A DNA stretch of 64,000 nt from Mesostigma viride (taxonomy: Eukaryota > Streptophyta > Mesostigmatophyceae > Mesostigmatales > Mesostigmataceae). Positions 43,865 through 55,177 of the stretch are shown here, piece by piece. Under the pieces are notes generated by a model. It was given only the letters and a program-made list of their open reading frames with translations, did not search any database and was not told the DNA's origin. A program made the translations under genes and the position numbers. The stretch is from NCBI GenBank assembly GCA_009746045.1, contig RPFO01000506.1, positions 16,001 to 80,000 of the forward strand, written 5' to 3'. Numbering within the stretch: position 1 is the stretch's first letter; every line of letters starts with the position of its first letter.

Positions 43865-44056
43865 CCACCCATGCATGCGATGTAGTGCGTCCCAGTAGTA
43901 TCGAGAGCAAGCCCGCATCTGCCGCAGGACGCACCCGCCGTGATGAGAGGTTGCGGGGCAAACAGCTGGTGGCGGAGGGCGATGGCGTAAAGGGCCGGAG
44001 CCAGCATGAACAAAGGGCTCATGGGGAGGGCGCGCAGGAATGCGGACCCCACGCGT

Positions 44057-44350
44057 ACAACTGTTGATAAATATATATATGGGTATATAGGTTTATAGCT
44101 GGGCGTTTGCTTTGGTTTGAGTGATTTCACTCTGCTGTAAGTAATTATATTTTTAATATATATATGGCGCTGACTCGGGCCATGGCTGACATCATGCTCC
44201 GCCGTACGCGGGCTGATTTTGCGGTGCAGCAGGGCTATTAGGTTCCTCCCGTTAGGAGTTTCCATTGGTCTTATCGTAGTATAAAGATTTGACATGGCTC
44301 TGTATAGAGGTTTATAGCTGGGCGTTTGCTTTGGTTTGAGTGATTTCACT
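44057..44350 (+). mobile_element. 3' end of another endonuclease-type LINE, plus strand
   Basis: LTRAMADIMLRRTRADFAVQ followed by a stop (about 44170-44241) parallels the C-terminus LTRTVADVLFRRTRADFVAT of the large LINE at 52.28 kb but with different codons, so it is a diverged subfamily. A 47-bp direct repeat (44089-44135 and 44308-44354, AGGTTTATAGCTGGGCGTTT..) brackets it and abuts the first 234-bp repeat. Confidence 0.55.
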
Positions 44351-44913
44351 CTGCATGACATGAACCGACGGGGGTTCCTGGATTGAGACACGTTTTTTTC
44401 TCCATGCACAGCTGAAAAAACCTGCGCCGAGGTGCGGCACCGCGGCCTACGGTATAGTGATTACTGTCTGCGACACGCCTGGGGCTGGCTGCATCTACCT
44501 GTCGGCCAATTGTGACCCGTGGGCTAGGCGAATTTGAATGCGGCTTTCCCGTTAGTTGTGGCTCCATCGCTCCAGTTTTCTAGGCTGCATGACATGAACC
44601 GACGGGGGTTCCTGGATTGAGACACGTTTTTTTCTCCATGCACAGCTGAAAAAACCTGCGCCGAGGTGCGGCACCGCGGCCTACGGTATAGTGATTACTG
44701 TCTGCGACACGCCTGGGGCTGGCTGCATCTACCTGTCGGCCAATTGTGACCCGTGGGCTAGGCGAATTTGAATGCGGCTTTCCCGTTAGTTGTGGCTCCA
44801 TCGCTCCAGTTTTCTAGGCTGCATGACATGAACCGACGGGGGTTCCTGGATTGAGACACGTTTTTTTCTCCATGCACAGCTGAAAAAACCTGCGCCGAGG
44901 TGCGGCACCGCGG
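44351..44913 (+). repeat. 234-bp tandem repeats upstream of the large LINE ORF
   Basis: Units start CTGCATGACATGAACCGACG at 44351, 44585 and 44819. Two are complete and near-identical; the third is cut after about 95 bp where GC-rich sequence leading into the ORF begins. Position and form resemble the promoter monomers in the 5' UTR of some L1 elements (inference). Confidence 0.8.
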
Positions 44914-45040
44914 CCGCCCCGCGTTGGGGGGCTGCCGCCCCCCAAACCCCCCGCTTGGGGGGCACGCCCCCCAAACCCCCCGCGTCCGCATCACGCTCTC
45001 CCCCCGCGCTTCCGGTTCCGTTGTTTTACGCACCTCCCCC

Positions 45041-48000
45041 ATGCCTCCTTCACGACGACGCACCTCCCGGGCGCGGGATGCGCTGCCTAGTGGCGCCCCT
45101 GCGCCGCGTCGGTCCTTACGCATCGCGGCGCACCTGCAGGAGATGGGCGACCTGGACGACGGCGGTCGTGGCGCCCCTGTGCCACTCTCGCTTGTGTGCG
45201 AGGTCTGCCACAGTGGTGAGGATGCCCCCCGTCTCCTTGTGTGTGATTCGTGCCAATGCGGCTGGCACACGCGCTGCTTGGTCCCGCCCCTCTTCCGGCT
45301 GCCTCCCCCGGGTCCTTGGGCGTGCCCTCATTGCGTGGCCCCGCCTCGGCCGTCCCTAGGCTCCCGACGCGCGGCCGTGTCGACCCCGGGATCCCATTCG
45401 GCCCGCGCCCCCTCCCGCAGCCCCTCGCTGGACCCTCTCCTGGGCCTTGCGGACCTCGTGGAGGGTTCCACACCGTGCTCCCGCTCTCCCCGCGCCGTCA
45501 CGTCCGGCCCCTCCGCGGGGTCCCCTGGCCCTGCCCCGCCTAGCTCTGGGGATCCACCTCCGGCCAGCACGGCGGTGGCCACTGACCTGCGTCCTCCTGT
45601 GCTTGAGGGGTCCCTGGCGGCTCTCCTCCCTGAGGCTGTGGGACACCCTGCGGCGACTCCTGTGGTGGGCCCCTGGTCGGCCGCGCTTGGGTCCCACGAC
45701 TTCTCCGTTTGGCCCCCCACCAACATTGCGGGCGTCAGCGCGCTCCGGCACGCCACGTTCTCTTGGCTGTATTGCCCCTTGCTGTTGGACGCTGTCGGCT
45801 TGCACGCGGCGTTTCCTACGCTCCCACGGCCCCCTGAATTTAGTGCCCTTGTGGTTCGTGTCCGGCACATGCTGCAGGCAGCCTCCCCCCCTGTCCTTGC
45901 CTCCACGCTTTGGGGGTTTGTCCTCGAGGACTACCATGCGGGCAGCCGCCTGCCTTGGCACCTGCCCGCGGTGCGCCAAGAATGGCTCCTGAATCTGGAC
46001 GCTCAAGTGGCGCAGGCGGTGGTGCTCTTTGCTACAGGGCTTGCCGTGCAGGCCCAGCAGGCCGCCCGTGCGACATATCTCGCTGGGGGGCCACCGACCA
46101 CGCCTTGCTCGATCGCCCTCAGCTGCACACGTTTCTTGCCTCTGCCGGGCCCGGCTCGGCCGGCCTTGTTGCGCAGGCCCACGGGCGCTTGACTACGGCG
46201 GTCACCCCAGCGCAAGCCGCCCGCCTGCGCGTTGACTTCGGGGCTCCTGTCACCGTGCACGCCGGTGACCTGGTTCTGTACGATGCGGGGGGGGGCGTGT
46301 TCTCGAGCTGAGCGCGGGTGCGGCCGTGCCCGCCATCTTGCACGATGTGCTCGAGCTTGCGGGCATCCCCCATGTCTGGCACCCTGCTGGTCCGCGCCGC
46401 CGTCTTCTCTCCGCCGATGAGATCGCCCGACTGCCGAGCTGGGAGCTGGGGTGGGACGCGGCGCCCGCCCACTACGGGCCGGCCCACTTGGTGGATGTCA
46501 CTGCCAGCGGCCCCTCCTGCCCCATCTGCTTGGACCTGCCTCGCCCTGGTGACGGTCTCTGCCGCCTCCCTGCTTGCGGCCACGTCTTCCATCAAGCTTG
46601 CATCGCCACGAGCTTGCACGCGACCTCCGCCACCTGCCCCCTTTGCCGGGCCGCGGTCCTTTCCCCCTTGCCTCCTGGCGTTCTCCCGCTGGGGCCCTCG
46701 CCCGTGTCCGTGCGCCGCCAGTCCCACGCGCCTGCCCCGACACCTGCCTCCCCTGTGCGTGGTCGTGGGTCGCGCGCCGGCTTGGCTGCCTCCTCCAGCG
46801 CCCCCCTCCCGGCCGTGGGGGCCGTCCCCGCGCCGGTCTTGTCCTCGGCTGCCACGAGCCCTGCTGACCGCCCGGCGGCCGGCCCCGCCCTGGGTTCCGC
46901 TGCAGCTGTAGTTCCTCTGGCTGAGGGTTTTCCCGACCCCTCCCCCTCTCGACCCGGGGCGGCCCAACCGGGTGGGCGCCCCCCCTCAGATGGCTTCCAT
47001 TATTGCCAAGTCGATGGTCCCCTTGGTGACCCGTGTGTTAGAAATTTGGTTGATTCCTTGGTCGTCAAGACTGCTTGAGACAATTGATAGACGATTTATT
47101 CATTTCATATTTAGGTTACGGACTGCCACCGTTTGACCGCCAAAGCCATGGTGTGGCTCGGACCCGGTGGGGACCATTATCGTCCATAGCTGACAGCTAG
47201 GACAGGTAAGGTGAAGGCATCGAGCACAAACATCGTGCCTATATCCACCAAAGGTGGCGGCTATGCGCAAGACAATAACTTAACGACTTAACTTCAGAGT
47301 CGTACATTCTAGAAGTCTTGCTAACATGCCAGCGCATTAAGTACGGGGCATCTAGTAACTCGTGTCGGTAGAAATATCCAACACGGAATAGTGGGCCGAG
47401 GATGGTACCGTCGGCACCTACAGTGCGTTAAGTCTTGTGCCGGAAATAGTACAACTTCGGCATACAATAACTTTCGCTGTACGGCACTATTTCTAGTGCT
47501 ATAAACTGTGCCGTAATTATCACGGCGAGCCCTTCCTAACCTATTTAATTATCGGCCTGAAATACGGTAGGCGGGTGCGATTAATAATGACGCAACCCTA
47601 ATTAGTCCTCCGTTTACAACATGACGGCCAGAATTAAATATAAACAGGTAGTTGGGCACATAGGGTAAAATATACCCTTGACACCCCCCTTGCTCAACTA
47701 GCCAGTACTATGGTATAATCCAATGGTTGTAACTTTCCCTTTAGCTTAGGTAGGGTGTATAGCCCCCCTTACTTGGGATAACATTCCATGGTGAACCATT
47801 GCAACAAAAACTGGAGCTTAGGCGAGGTTAACACTTGTGCTTTTGGACATGGGGATTAGCAACAAAAAACCCGAATGTGTGCTTTTGAATACAGGGCTTA
47901 GCATCAGAACCCGATGACATGAACCGGAACAAAAAATCCCGATTTCCTTAACTCGTGGATGGCACTGGCTTCTCGGCTCTGGGCTCCTGCGCACTTGGCT

Positions 48001-51000
48001 TCTCGGCTCTGCGGCACTTGGCTTCTCGGCAGCTGGGCTCCTGCGCACTTGGCTTCTCGGCCTTCACAAAAATTCGAGTCATAGAATGCAGGCGGATACC
48101 GCGCCTGGCCGACATGATCACCCAGCAAAAAATGAAATTTCACAAAGAGGGCTGCGAATTCGCCTCCGCCGCGATTTGAACTTGAGCTCGTGTATGGCTC
48201 TAGCTTCAGCAGCATTTGGCATGAGTGCCGCGGCCACACTCTGGAATCTGGGGAAAATTTCCTGGAATCTGGCAATATAAGGCCTGCGGTTGATCAGGCC
48301 GCGGCACTGGGCCAGTTCCTGGAATTACAATGCGGCTTGACGACAGCAACGCCGCGAACCTCCGGACCATAATAATGCATGAAAATACATTACGTCTCTC
48401 GCCATTTTCAGGCGGGTCTCGCTAATTGACGTCCATAGGGTGAATTTGTGTAATGGCTTTGTGTTAGAAATTTGGTTGATTCCTTGGTCGTCAAGACTGC
48501 TTGAGACAATTGATAGACGATTTATTCATTTCATATTTAGGTTACGGACTGCCACCGTTTGACCGCCAAAGCCATGGTGTGGCTCGGACCCGGTGGGGAC
48601 CATTATCGTCCATAGCTGACAGCTAGGACAGGTAAGGTGAAGGCATCGAGCACAAACATCGTGCCTATATCCACCAAAGGTGGCGGCTATGCGCAAGACA
48701 ATAACTTAACGACTTAACTTCAGAGTCGTACATTCTAGAAGTCTTGCTAACATGCCAGCGCATTAAGTACGGGGCATCTAGTAACTCGTGTCGGTAGAAA
48801 TATCCAACACGGAATAGTGGGCCGAGGATGGTACCGTCGGCACCTACAGTGCGTTAAGTCTTGTGCCGGAAATAGTACAACTTCGGCATACAATAACTTT
48901 CGCTGTACGGCACTATTTCTAGTGCTATAAACTGTGCCGTAATTATCACGGCGAGCCCTTCCTAACCTATTTAATTATCGGCCTGAAATACGGTAGGCGG
49001 GTGCGATTAATAATGACGCAACCCTAATTAGTCCTCCGTTTACAACATGACGGCCAGAATTAAATATAAACAGGTAGTTGGGCACATAGGGTAAAATATA
49101 CCCTTGACACCGTGTGGCGCGCGCCTGCCCAACCGGAATTCGTTGCTGGTGCACATTCGGGCTTCCCACCCCCACATCACGGAGGCCGCCATGCGCGCCA
49201 TGGACTGCTACCGCTGCCCGGCAGCCCATTGCCAGCGGATTTTTTCGATCCACGGGCGGTACCAGCATGAGCGGCAGTGCCGCCGCCAAACCCCCCAGAA
49301 CGGCCTGCCCGGCGGCCCGGCGGCCGCACCGGCCTCCCGGTCCGGGGCGGCCCCTCGGTCGGCCCCTGCCCCTCCACCGGCATCGCAGGGTACGAGCGAT
49401 CCGGGGGACCTCTCGGCAGGCTGGGCATTCCTGGCCACGCTCCCTTTTGCCGCCTGTGCGCGCAACCCTTGCATGACGCTCCCGGACGTCCCTCACCGCG
49501 CCCGGAGCTTGTTTACGCGCTGCGCCCTGCTTTCCCTGGCCCGGATGCATAGTCACCCTCTCGACGAACTCGGCCACAAGCTGTTTCTCGTCACCCCCCG
49601 GCTCCTCTTAGCGCCGTTGGAGCGGGGCGTGCGTGGCGTACAGGGTGCGGTCATCGCTCGCTGCCGGCGGTTCCTCCTCGGGGATTGGGAAGGGCTGTGG
49701 GCGCTGCAGCCTCCGGCCTCCACCCGGGTGTCGGGGGCCGCCTCCTTTGCCCGGGTGGAAGCTGACGTCATGCGGTTGGTGAAGGTAGGTGAATTGAGCC
49801 GGGCCATGCAAAAGCTTGAACTGACCGCGTTGGCTCCCTCCACTCCCCCGACCCTGCAGGCTTTGCGCGACCTTCACCCCGACGAACCGGCCTTTGCGGT
49901 GCCCGCCCCGGCCACCCCCCCGCCCCCGCCTATTGTCCTGGACCTGGACATCTTCACGGCTGTGCTGAAGGATCTGCCGAACGCCTCCTCCACCGGCCCC
50001 TCAGGCTGGCGCTACGAGCACCTCTCCGTGATGGCGGGCCATGGCGGGGCGACCGCACTCTTTGAGGCTGCCGCCGACTTGGCCGCGGGGTCCCTGGCCC
50101 CCGAGGCGCGCCCTTGGCTGGCTGGGGCACGCCTCATTGCCCTCCTGAAAGACGACGTCCCCCCGCCTGCTGGCCGCGTTCGTCCCATTGCTTGCGGCGA
50201 GGTCCTACGCAAGCTGGTGAGTAAGGTCATTTGTCGCCAAAAGGCCCCCGAGTTTCGCGCCTACTTCTGCCCCAACCGGAGTGATACTGAGGAGTCCGTC
50301 GCGGCCCAGCTTGGCGTCGCCACCAAAGGGGGCAGCGACATCATCGTGCACACAGTTCAGGCCTACCTCGAGACGCATCCGACCCATGTGGCGCTGAAGG
50401 TGGATTGCCACAATGCGTTCAATGCTGTCACCAAGGCTAGCATCTTTGAGGCCGTCGGCGAGGCGTTCCCTGACCTTCTTGCGTGGACAGCAGCCTGCTA
50501 CGGCGACCCACTCAACTCTCCTTCCTCATGGAGGATGGGACGTTCGCCGACATCGCTTCCCGCACGGGAACCCAGCAAGGTGACCCCCTCGGCCCCTTTT
50601 ACCTGTCTGCCCCGCTGCACAAGGCTCTCCAAGGTGTCCACGCTGCGCACCCGGATGTCGTGCTCCTCGCCTATATGGACGATATCCATGCCCTTGGCCC
50701 GGCCGACGCTGTGGTTGCCGCCCTGGCTGCCCTTGAAGTGGCCATGGCGGCCATCAACCTTCGGCTCACCCTCCCCAAGTGTGCAGTCTTTTCGCCCCAG
50801 GGGGACTGCTCTGGCTTCCCCGCGGCTATCCCGGGGGCATTGGCGCGGGCGCGTGGTTTCTCGTGCCTAGGCGTCCCTGTGGGTGACCCTGACTACGTCG
50901 AAGAGGAGCTCCGGGCCACCGTGGAACAGCGCACCCATGTCCTCGAGACTTGGGCGCGCCTCAAGGACCCCCAGACCAAAGGGCTCCTCCTGTGGTTTTG

Positions 51001-52290
51001 CGCCCACCCGCGGGTGGTTCACTGGCTCCGTGGCGCTCCCCCCCACTTGGTGCGGCTTGCCGCGGAAGGCCATGACGAGCGCATAGCCTGCCAGCTCACT
51101 CCATGCGCTTGGCCACCCTCCCCTGCCGCATGGGCGGGTGTGGGCTCACCCGCGCCGCCCGCCTCGCCCCCGCCGCCTTCCTTGGCTCTGTTGCTCAAGC
51201 CTGGGCGGAGATCCGCCGGTTGGTCCCCAGCGCCGTCAGCGCCATTCCCGACTTGGTCACCCCATCCCCCTTCCCCTTTGTGCAGGCTGTGCAGGATTCT
51301 TACCTCGGGATCCAGCAGGCTTGCGACCTCGTCCGCCCCGCTCAGGCCGTCCACCGTCGCCTGCCCCGGGGCACGCCCGGCGTGTCTACTGTCGTCAGTC
51401 CTAGTGTCTTCCCTGCCTGCGTTCATGAAAAACAACAAAAGACCTACGCGGGTATACTACACTGTGCCGACTGGATGGGTCTGCATGCGAGCTTGAACGA
51501 TCAGGGGAAGGCTTGGCTTCACTCCGTTTCCCTTGAGGGGAGCGTGGGGTCCGCATTCCTGCGCGCCCTCCCCATGAGCCCTTTGTTCACGCTGGTTCCG
51601 GCCCTTTACGCCATCGCTCTCCGCCACCAGCTCTTTGCCCCGCAACCTCTCATCACGGCGGGTGCGTCCTGCGGCAGCTGCGGGCTTGCTCTGGATACTA
51701 CTGGGACGCACTACATCGCGTGCATGGGTGGCCAGCAGAACCAGAACTGGTTCCTCTATCTCCATACCGCTCTCCTCCGGGTGGTGTGTGCCATGGTTCG
51801 GTCGGTCTTTCCCCACTCCACCATCAAGTGCGAGGACGCGGATGGGGCCGCCCTCTACTCACCCAACCACCGCCCCGACATTACCGTGCTTGACTACGAC
51901 GGGCAGGGTTGCCACCTGCTCATCGATGTCTCCGTGGCTCGGCCGCTTTCCGGTCGCCACATCCTCCGGGCGGCTGTGGATGCCGGCGCTGCTGCCACTG
52001 TGGCTGAGCGCGACAAGTTTGCCTCCTACGGCAATGTGGGGCCCCACCGGGTCATCCCCTTTGTCCTTGAGGAGTTCGGGGCCATGGGCCCCAAGACAGC
52101 GGAGTTTTTCCACGAGTGCTGCCAGCGCCGTGAAGACCGCCTCGACCTCGAGGGTCAGACCGCCCCGTGGTCGGCCCGCACGTGGTCCTCGTATTGGCGG
52201 CAGCGCCTGTCACTCGCCCTCACTCGCACCGTGGCTGATGTGTTATTCCGCCGCACCCGGGCCGACTTTGTCGCGACCCATGCGGTCTAG
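45041..52290 (+). pseudogene. Endonuclease-type LINE polyprotein with PHD, RING-H2, C2H2, RT and RLE domains
   Basis: The first good ATG is 45041 (MPPSRRRTSRARD). Domains in order: a PHD finger at about 45195-45337 (CEVC..CDSCQCGWHTRC..WACPHC); a RING-H2 finger at about 46516-46647 (CPIC..CGHVFHQAC..CPLC); two C2H2-type fingers around 47.0 and 49.2 kb (the first cut by the LTR element); a reverse transcriptase at about 49.9-50.8 kb (GTQQGDPLGPFYLSAPLHKA and LLAYMDDIHALG); a CCHC knuckle (CGSCGLALDTTGTHYIAC, about 51.67 kb); and a restriction-like endonuclease block (RPDITVLDYDGQGCHLLIDV). Finger-RT-CCHC-RLE order is that of R2/CRE/NeSL-type LINEs. Frame shifts occur near 46.09, 46.29 (G9 run), 50.51 and 51.10 kb, plus the LTR insertion at 47036-49109. 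A PHD and RING-H2 pair in such a protein is unusual in my knowledge. Confidence 0.8.
47036..49109. mobile_element. Non-coding LTR retrotransposon inserted in the LINE ORF
   Basis: Two LTRs of 648 bp (47036-47683 and 48462-49109), each TG...CA, appear identical by eye. The 5-bp TSD CCGTG flanks the element (47031-47035 and 49110-49114). The 778-bp interior has no gag or pol, no clear primer-binding site or polypurine tract, and a short repeat of CACTTGGCTTCTCGG units (about 47970-48062). It is therefore a non-autonomous LTR element depending on enzymes from elsewhere. Identical LTRs imply a very recent insertion. Taking out the element and one TSD leaves the host LINE frame open across the site. 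Confidence 0.92.
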
Positions 52291-52515
52291 ATCCCTTCCA
52301 GGCCTGCATGGTGGGCCGGCAGCGCTGTTGCTGCGTGTAGTTTTGTGATGTCTAGTTAGTTGTACCTTGTGCCGCTGGCGTGATCCTTGGATGTCTGTGT
52401 CAGATTACTATTAATTTCTTCAGGGTTATTCTCCCAGTTATCGGGTTTTTCCTTATGTTGCATGCCTATCTCACCTCCGTAATCTATCATTCTCAATGAA
52501 TAAATATAATAATGT
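52291..52515 (+). mobile_element. 3' UTR of the large endonuclease-type LINE
   Basis: It matches the minus-strand copies A and B: GGCCTGCATGGTGGGCCGGC, TTGTACCTTGTGC, TTTTTCCTTATGTTGCATGC and TATCATTCTCAATGAATA. The 3' junction here continues AATATAATAATG, unlike copies A and B, which are followed by TCGTCCTGG. Confidence 0.7.
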
Positions 52516-53195
52516 AATATATTTTCGGGGAAATGGGTATATTTTATTAGCCAATTACGGACCAAAGAGGTGAGAGGGGAAATGAGTATCAGCGAATCCT
52601 AATGAAGGTGGGATTACATATATCATTTTTAAGTTAATTTTTAAGTTAAAATATATATTACATATATCATTGGCATGCTAGTTGTTGTTGTGTGACTTGT
52701 GTCCCACTGTTCAGTTGTTTCCCACGCCGCACATGGGCCGCAGAGAGTCTTTAGTTGTGTACTGTACTGTAAGACACCCTTCTTACTGTATCAAAAGACA
52801 CCCTAATGTCCCTCAGCCCTCAGCAGGGCGGGGGGTCGCAACTCGCAATTTGGTTAAGTGAGACAAAAATACGGTTCATGGTAACAGTAACGCCGGGTTG
52901 ACCCGAAGAAACCCTCGAAGTTCGAACCCAACTTAAGGCGTGAATGACTGTACATAGGTGATCAACTTCATTCGTATGCTGAAGGACATTAAATATCTGC
53001 CTTGCGCCCCCCCGCGGCCCCCCGCGGCCCCCATGCGAACCGCACATTGTCACATACACGGTCTTGGGGGCCGGCCTGAGGGTGCTGCTCGGCCGAATTT
53101 TCTGTATCTTACTGTGTGGCCTCGCATTTGACATATTGATAAGGATTGATCAATAATTCGATCGGCATATTATATTATTTTGTGAAATTGTGATC
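52516..53195. other. AT-rich spacer and probable promoter side of the next gene
   Basis: No gene. TATTTTCGGGGAAATGGGTA here resembles sequence near 31.27 kb. An AT-rich run (TATTATATTATTTTGTGAAA) lies just upstream of the ATG at 53196. Confidence 0.35.
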
Positions 53196-53708
53196 ATGGC
53201 TACAACAGCAGCGTGCTACGCTGTTTGTGGCACGGCATGGGCAGCTTGTTATACATCAGCCGGCCTTGTGGCAGGCACGATCACCGCAGGAGCTGGTGCT
53301 CCTGCAGCCGCGCTTGCCTGTAACGCTGCTTGTGGCGGTTGTATGCAAGCGTGTGTAGCGGCCGCCATTGCCGACGTCGGGGTGGCAGCAACAGCAACAG
53401 CTGGCGTATGGGCGGCAGGGGCAGCAGCAGCAACGGCTGTAACGGCAGGCCTCGGATTTGCAGCATCAGCACTAGGCCTGGGAACGGCAGGAACTGCAGC
53501 AGCAGCGGCAGGAGCTGCAGCAGCAACGGCAGGAACTGCAGCAGTAGCAGCGGCAGGAACTGCAGCAGCGGCGGCAGGAACTGCAGCGGCAGCAGCAGGA
53601 GGCATCGGATTAACTGTAGCCGGTGCAGCGGCGGGAGGCATTGGAATAGTTGCGGGCGCTGCCTGGTGGGGCGCCAAAAGTTTATACGGCCGGGTGGCTA
53701 GGAAGTAA
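53196..53708 (+). CDS. Ala/Gly-rich protein with Cys-rich N-terminus, 170 aa
   Basis: A single-exon frame from ATG 53196 (GATCATGGCT, good context) to a stop at 53706-53708. Residues 1-65 are Cys-rich (MATTAACYAVCGTAWAACYT, ALACNAACGGCMQACVAA), with Cys residues in CxxxC-like spacing and a run AGLVAGTITAGAGAPAAA. The remainder is long, hydrophobic Ala/Gly with AGTAAAAAGTAA-type repeats, ending in a basic YGRVARK tail. The N-terminal part recalls short proteins of fungi and green algae annotated as zygote-specific class V; this is from memory and function is unknown. The hydrophobic repeats suggest membrane or wall association. Reverse-strand frames here are shadows of the GCA repeat. Confidence 0.55.
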   Translation: MATTAACYAVCGTAWAACYTSAGLVAGTITAGAGAPAAALACNAACGGCMQACVAAAIADVGVAATATAGVWAAGAAAATAVTAGLGFAASALGLGTAGTAAAAAGAAAATAGTAAVAAAGTAAAAAGTAAAAAGGIGLTVAGAAAGGIGIVAGAAWWGAKSLYGRVARK

Positions 53709-54365
53709 CTTGGGCCCGAATGATTCCGCGGTGCTTTGGAAAGTGATGCGTTGGACAGGGCGTGCATCCTCCCAAGCCAACCAAACTGTACCTTGTTTCA
53801 GGTTCCTGATCCAGTCCGCGGCGGCGGCGGATATGCATGGACACCTAAATGGCTCTAAGCTGAGTTGGACAACCAAGTGGTTGTGAGTTCTGGGCATCGA
53901 AGGAAGTTGTAAATTTGGATTAATCATAAGCACGACTGCTGCAAGCACTCTAGTAGCTCGAGCAGCTCGGCATTCCGCCGCCTTGATGATTTCATCCCTC
54001 AATAGTTGCTATTCTCGTACTCCAGCAAGGCAACCACGGCTGGGCATGCATCTCAGCATGCCGCGTCCCTTGTATGACATAGGCCTGTTGTCTGAGGCAG
54101 GAAACAACAGGGGGGGGTGTATGCGAGGACATGCATGCACCCCTTACTACAAGGTCATGCAGAAGGAGTCCTCTGTGGCCTGCCCACTTGAGGCAAGGAG
54201 AGACACTAGGGCGCCCTCCCTCCTCGTTGTGTATGAGGGCTGAAGGTTCCTCAATTGGTAGCCGGTCATGTGGCAGTCTACATGCTTTTTTAGTTACCAA
54301 GTAGAGCTGATTTAATTAGCGCACTTCCCACAAAGCTAATTTAAACACACCTCTCATGTGTTTAA
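53709..54365. other. Spacer with a retroelement 3' UTR fragment
   Basis: Positions about 54160-54260 (TGGCCTGCCCACTTGAGGCA, GGGCGCCCTCCCTCCT, GAAGGTTCCT) are homologous to the 3' UTR of the minus-strand ORF1 LINE at 38870-38970. The rest is unrecognised. Confidence 0.5.
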
Positions 54366-55177
54366 CCCGTGTTTTTTTTTTTTAGAACGCGATATACTGC
54401 GTTGTAAGCTATTTATAGAACACGTCATAACATCTAGGGAAATTTTTTTTTTCATAGTCATGTGTATACTTTCCTGAAAGCCCATAAATCAAAGGATTTT
54501 TTGAGCTACTCAGACCTACAAAATGCTAATTCATTAGAGAGATACACTGGTTTGAATACAGGGGGGTCTGGCCATGACCGCGATTTGTTGACCCTAGGTC
54601 ACAAGTCATGTGCTTATTCACAAATGGTTCATGAAAAAAATCTGGCTTCTTGCACGAGCTATGGGCAACATATGCAGGCTCTGTGAAACAAAACTCAGGC
54701 CCATTGGGCCACTGGAGCTATTTTTTATTAGCATTACAATTACAACGCAGTACAACGCAGTGGGAAAAATGAGAGCCCTTCACAACATGACCCAACGACA
54801 CGAGCCCCATAAACGGGGATATCATGAGCTAGGAGGGTCAAAACGTTGAAAATAGGTGTTGTATAAGTTATACAGCATCAAACATGCATCAAACATCATG
54901 ACTGGATGACATAATATGACTGAATCAGGCAGCCATAGCCAAAGCATCATCCACTCTCACAACGTGTGGAGCACATGCCTCGTGGGAAGGGAGGCACTGG
55001 GTTTTCATTCCATAACGTGTGCAATACTGAAAGAAAGAGGCATGTGTAATGCAAGGCTCGGATAGGTTGAGTGATCCATGAGCTTACATGCAGGCAAAGA
55101 TGACGCTGGAATGCATGCTAGCAAATGGTGGCAAGATGCTAACAACGCATGATTATACACCATGATTATGGGCACCT

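Larger units (their letters stand above)
40690..44056 (-). mobile_element. 5'-truncated endonuclease-type LINE, copy B, interrupted twice
   Basis: The 3' UTR is at 40690-40829, more of it plus the coding end at 42894-43582, and the zinc-knuckle region (CGRCGLALDTTGTHYIACMG and SAFLRALPMSPLFMLAPALY) at 43865-44056. The gaps are a hAT element and a SINE-like insert, each with 8-bp TSDs, so the three pieces form one original insertion. Frames are broken by small indels. Confidence 0.8.

Noticed and set aside
46119-46967. 282-codon Gly/Arg-rich ORF on the minus strand
   Set aside because: Shadow of the GC-rich LINE coding strand, which carries the RING-H2 finger in the plus orientation.
47036-49109. 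Reading the two 648-bp repeats as a segmental duplication
   Set aside because: TG/CA ends, equal length, single interior and a 5-bp flanking duplication fit an LTR element better.
52895-52940. GTTCGAACCC as part of a tRNA gene
   Set aside because: No acceptor stem, D-arm or A-box can be paired around it on either strand.
53249-53767. 172-codon Ala/Pro ORF opposite the Ala/Gly-rich gene
   Set aside because: Reverse reading of the same GCA/GCG repeats; the plus strand has the better start and the Cys-rich family-like head.
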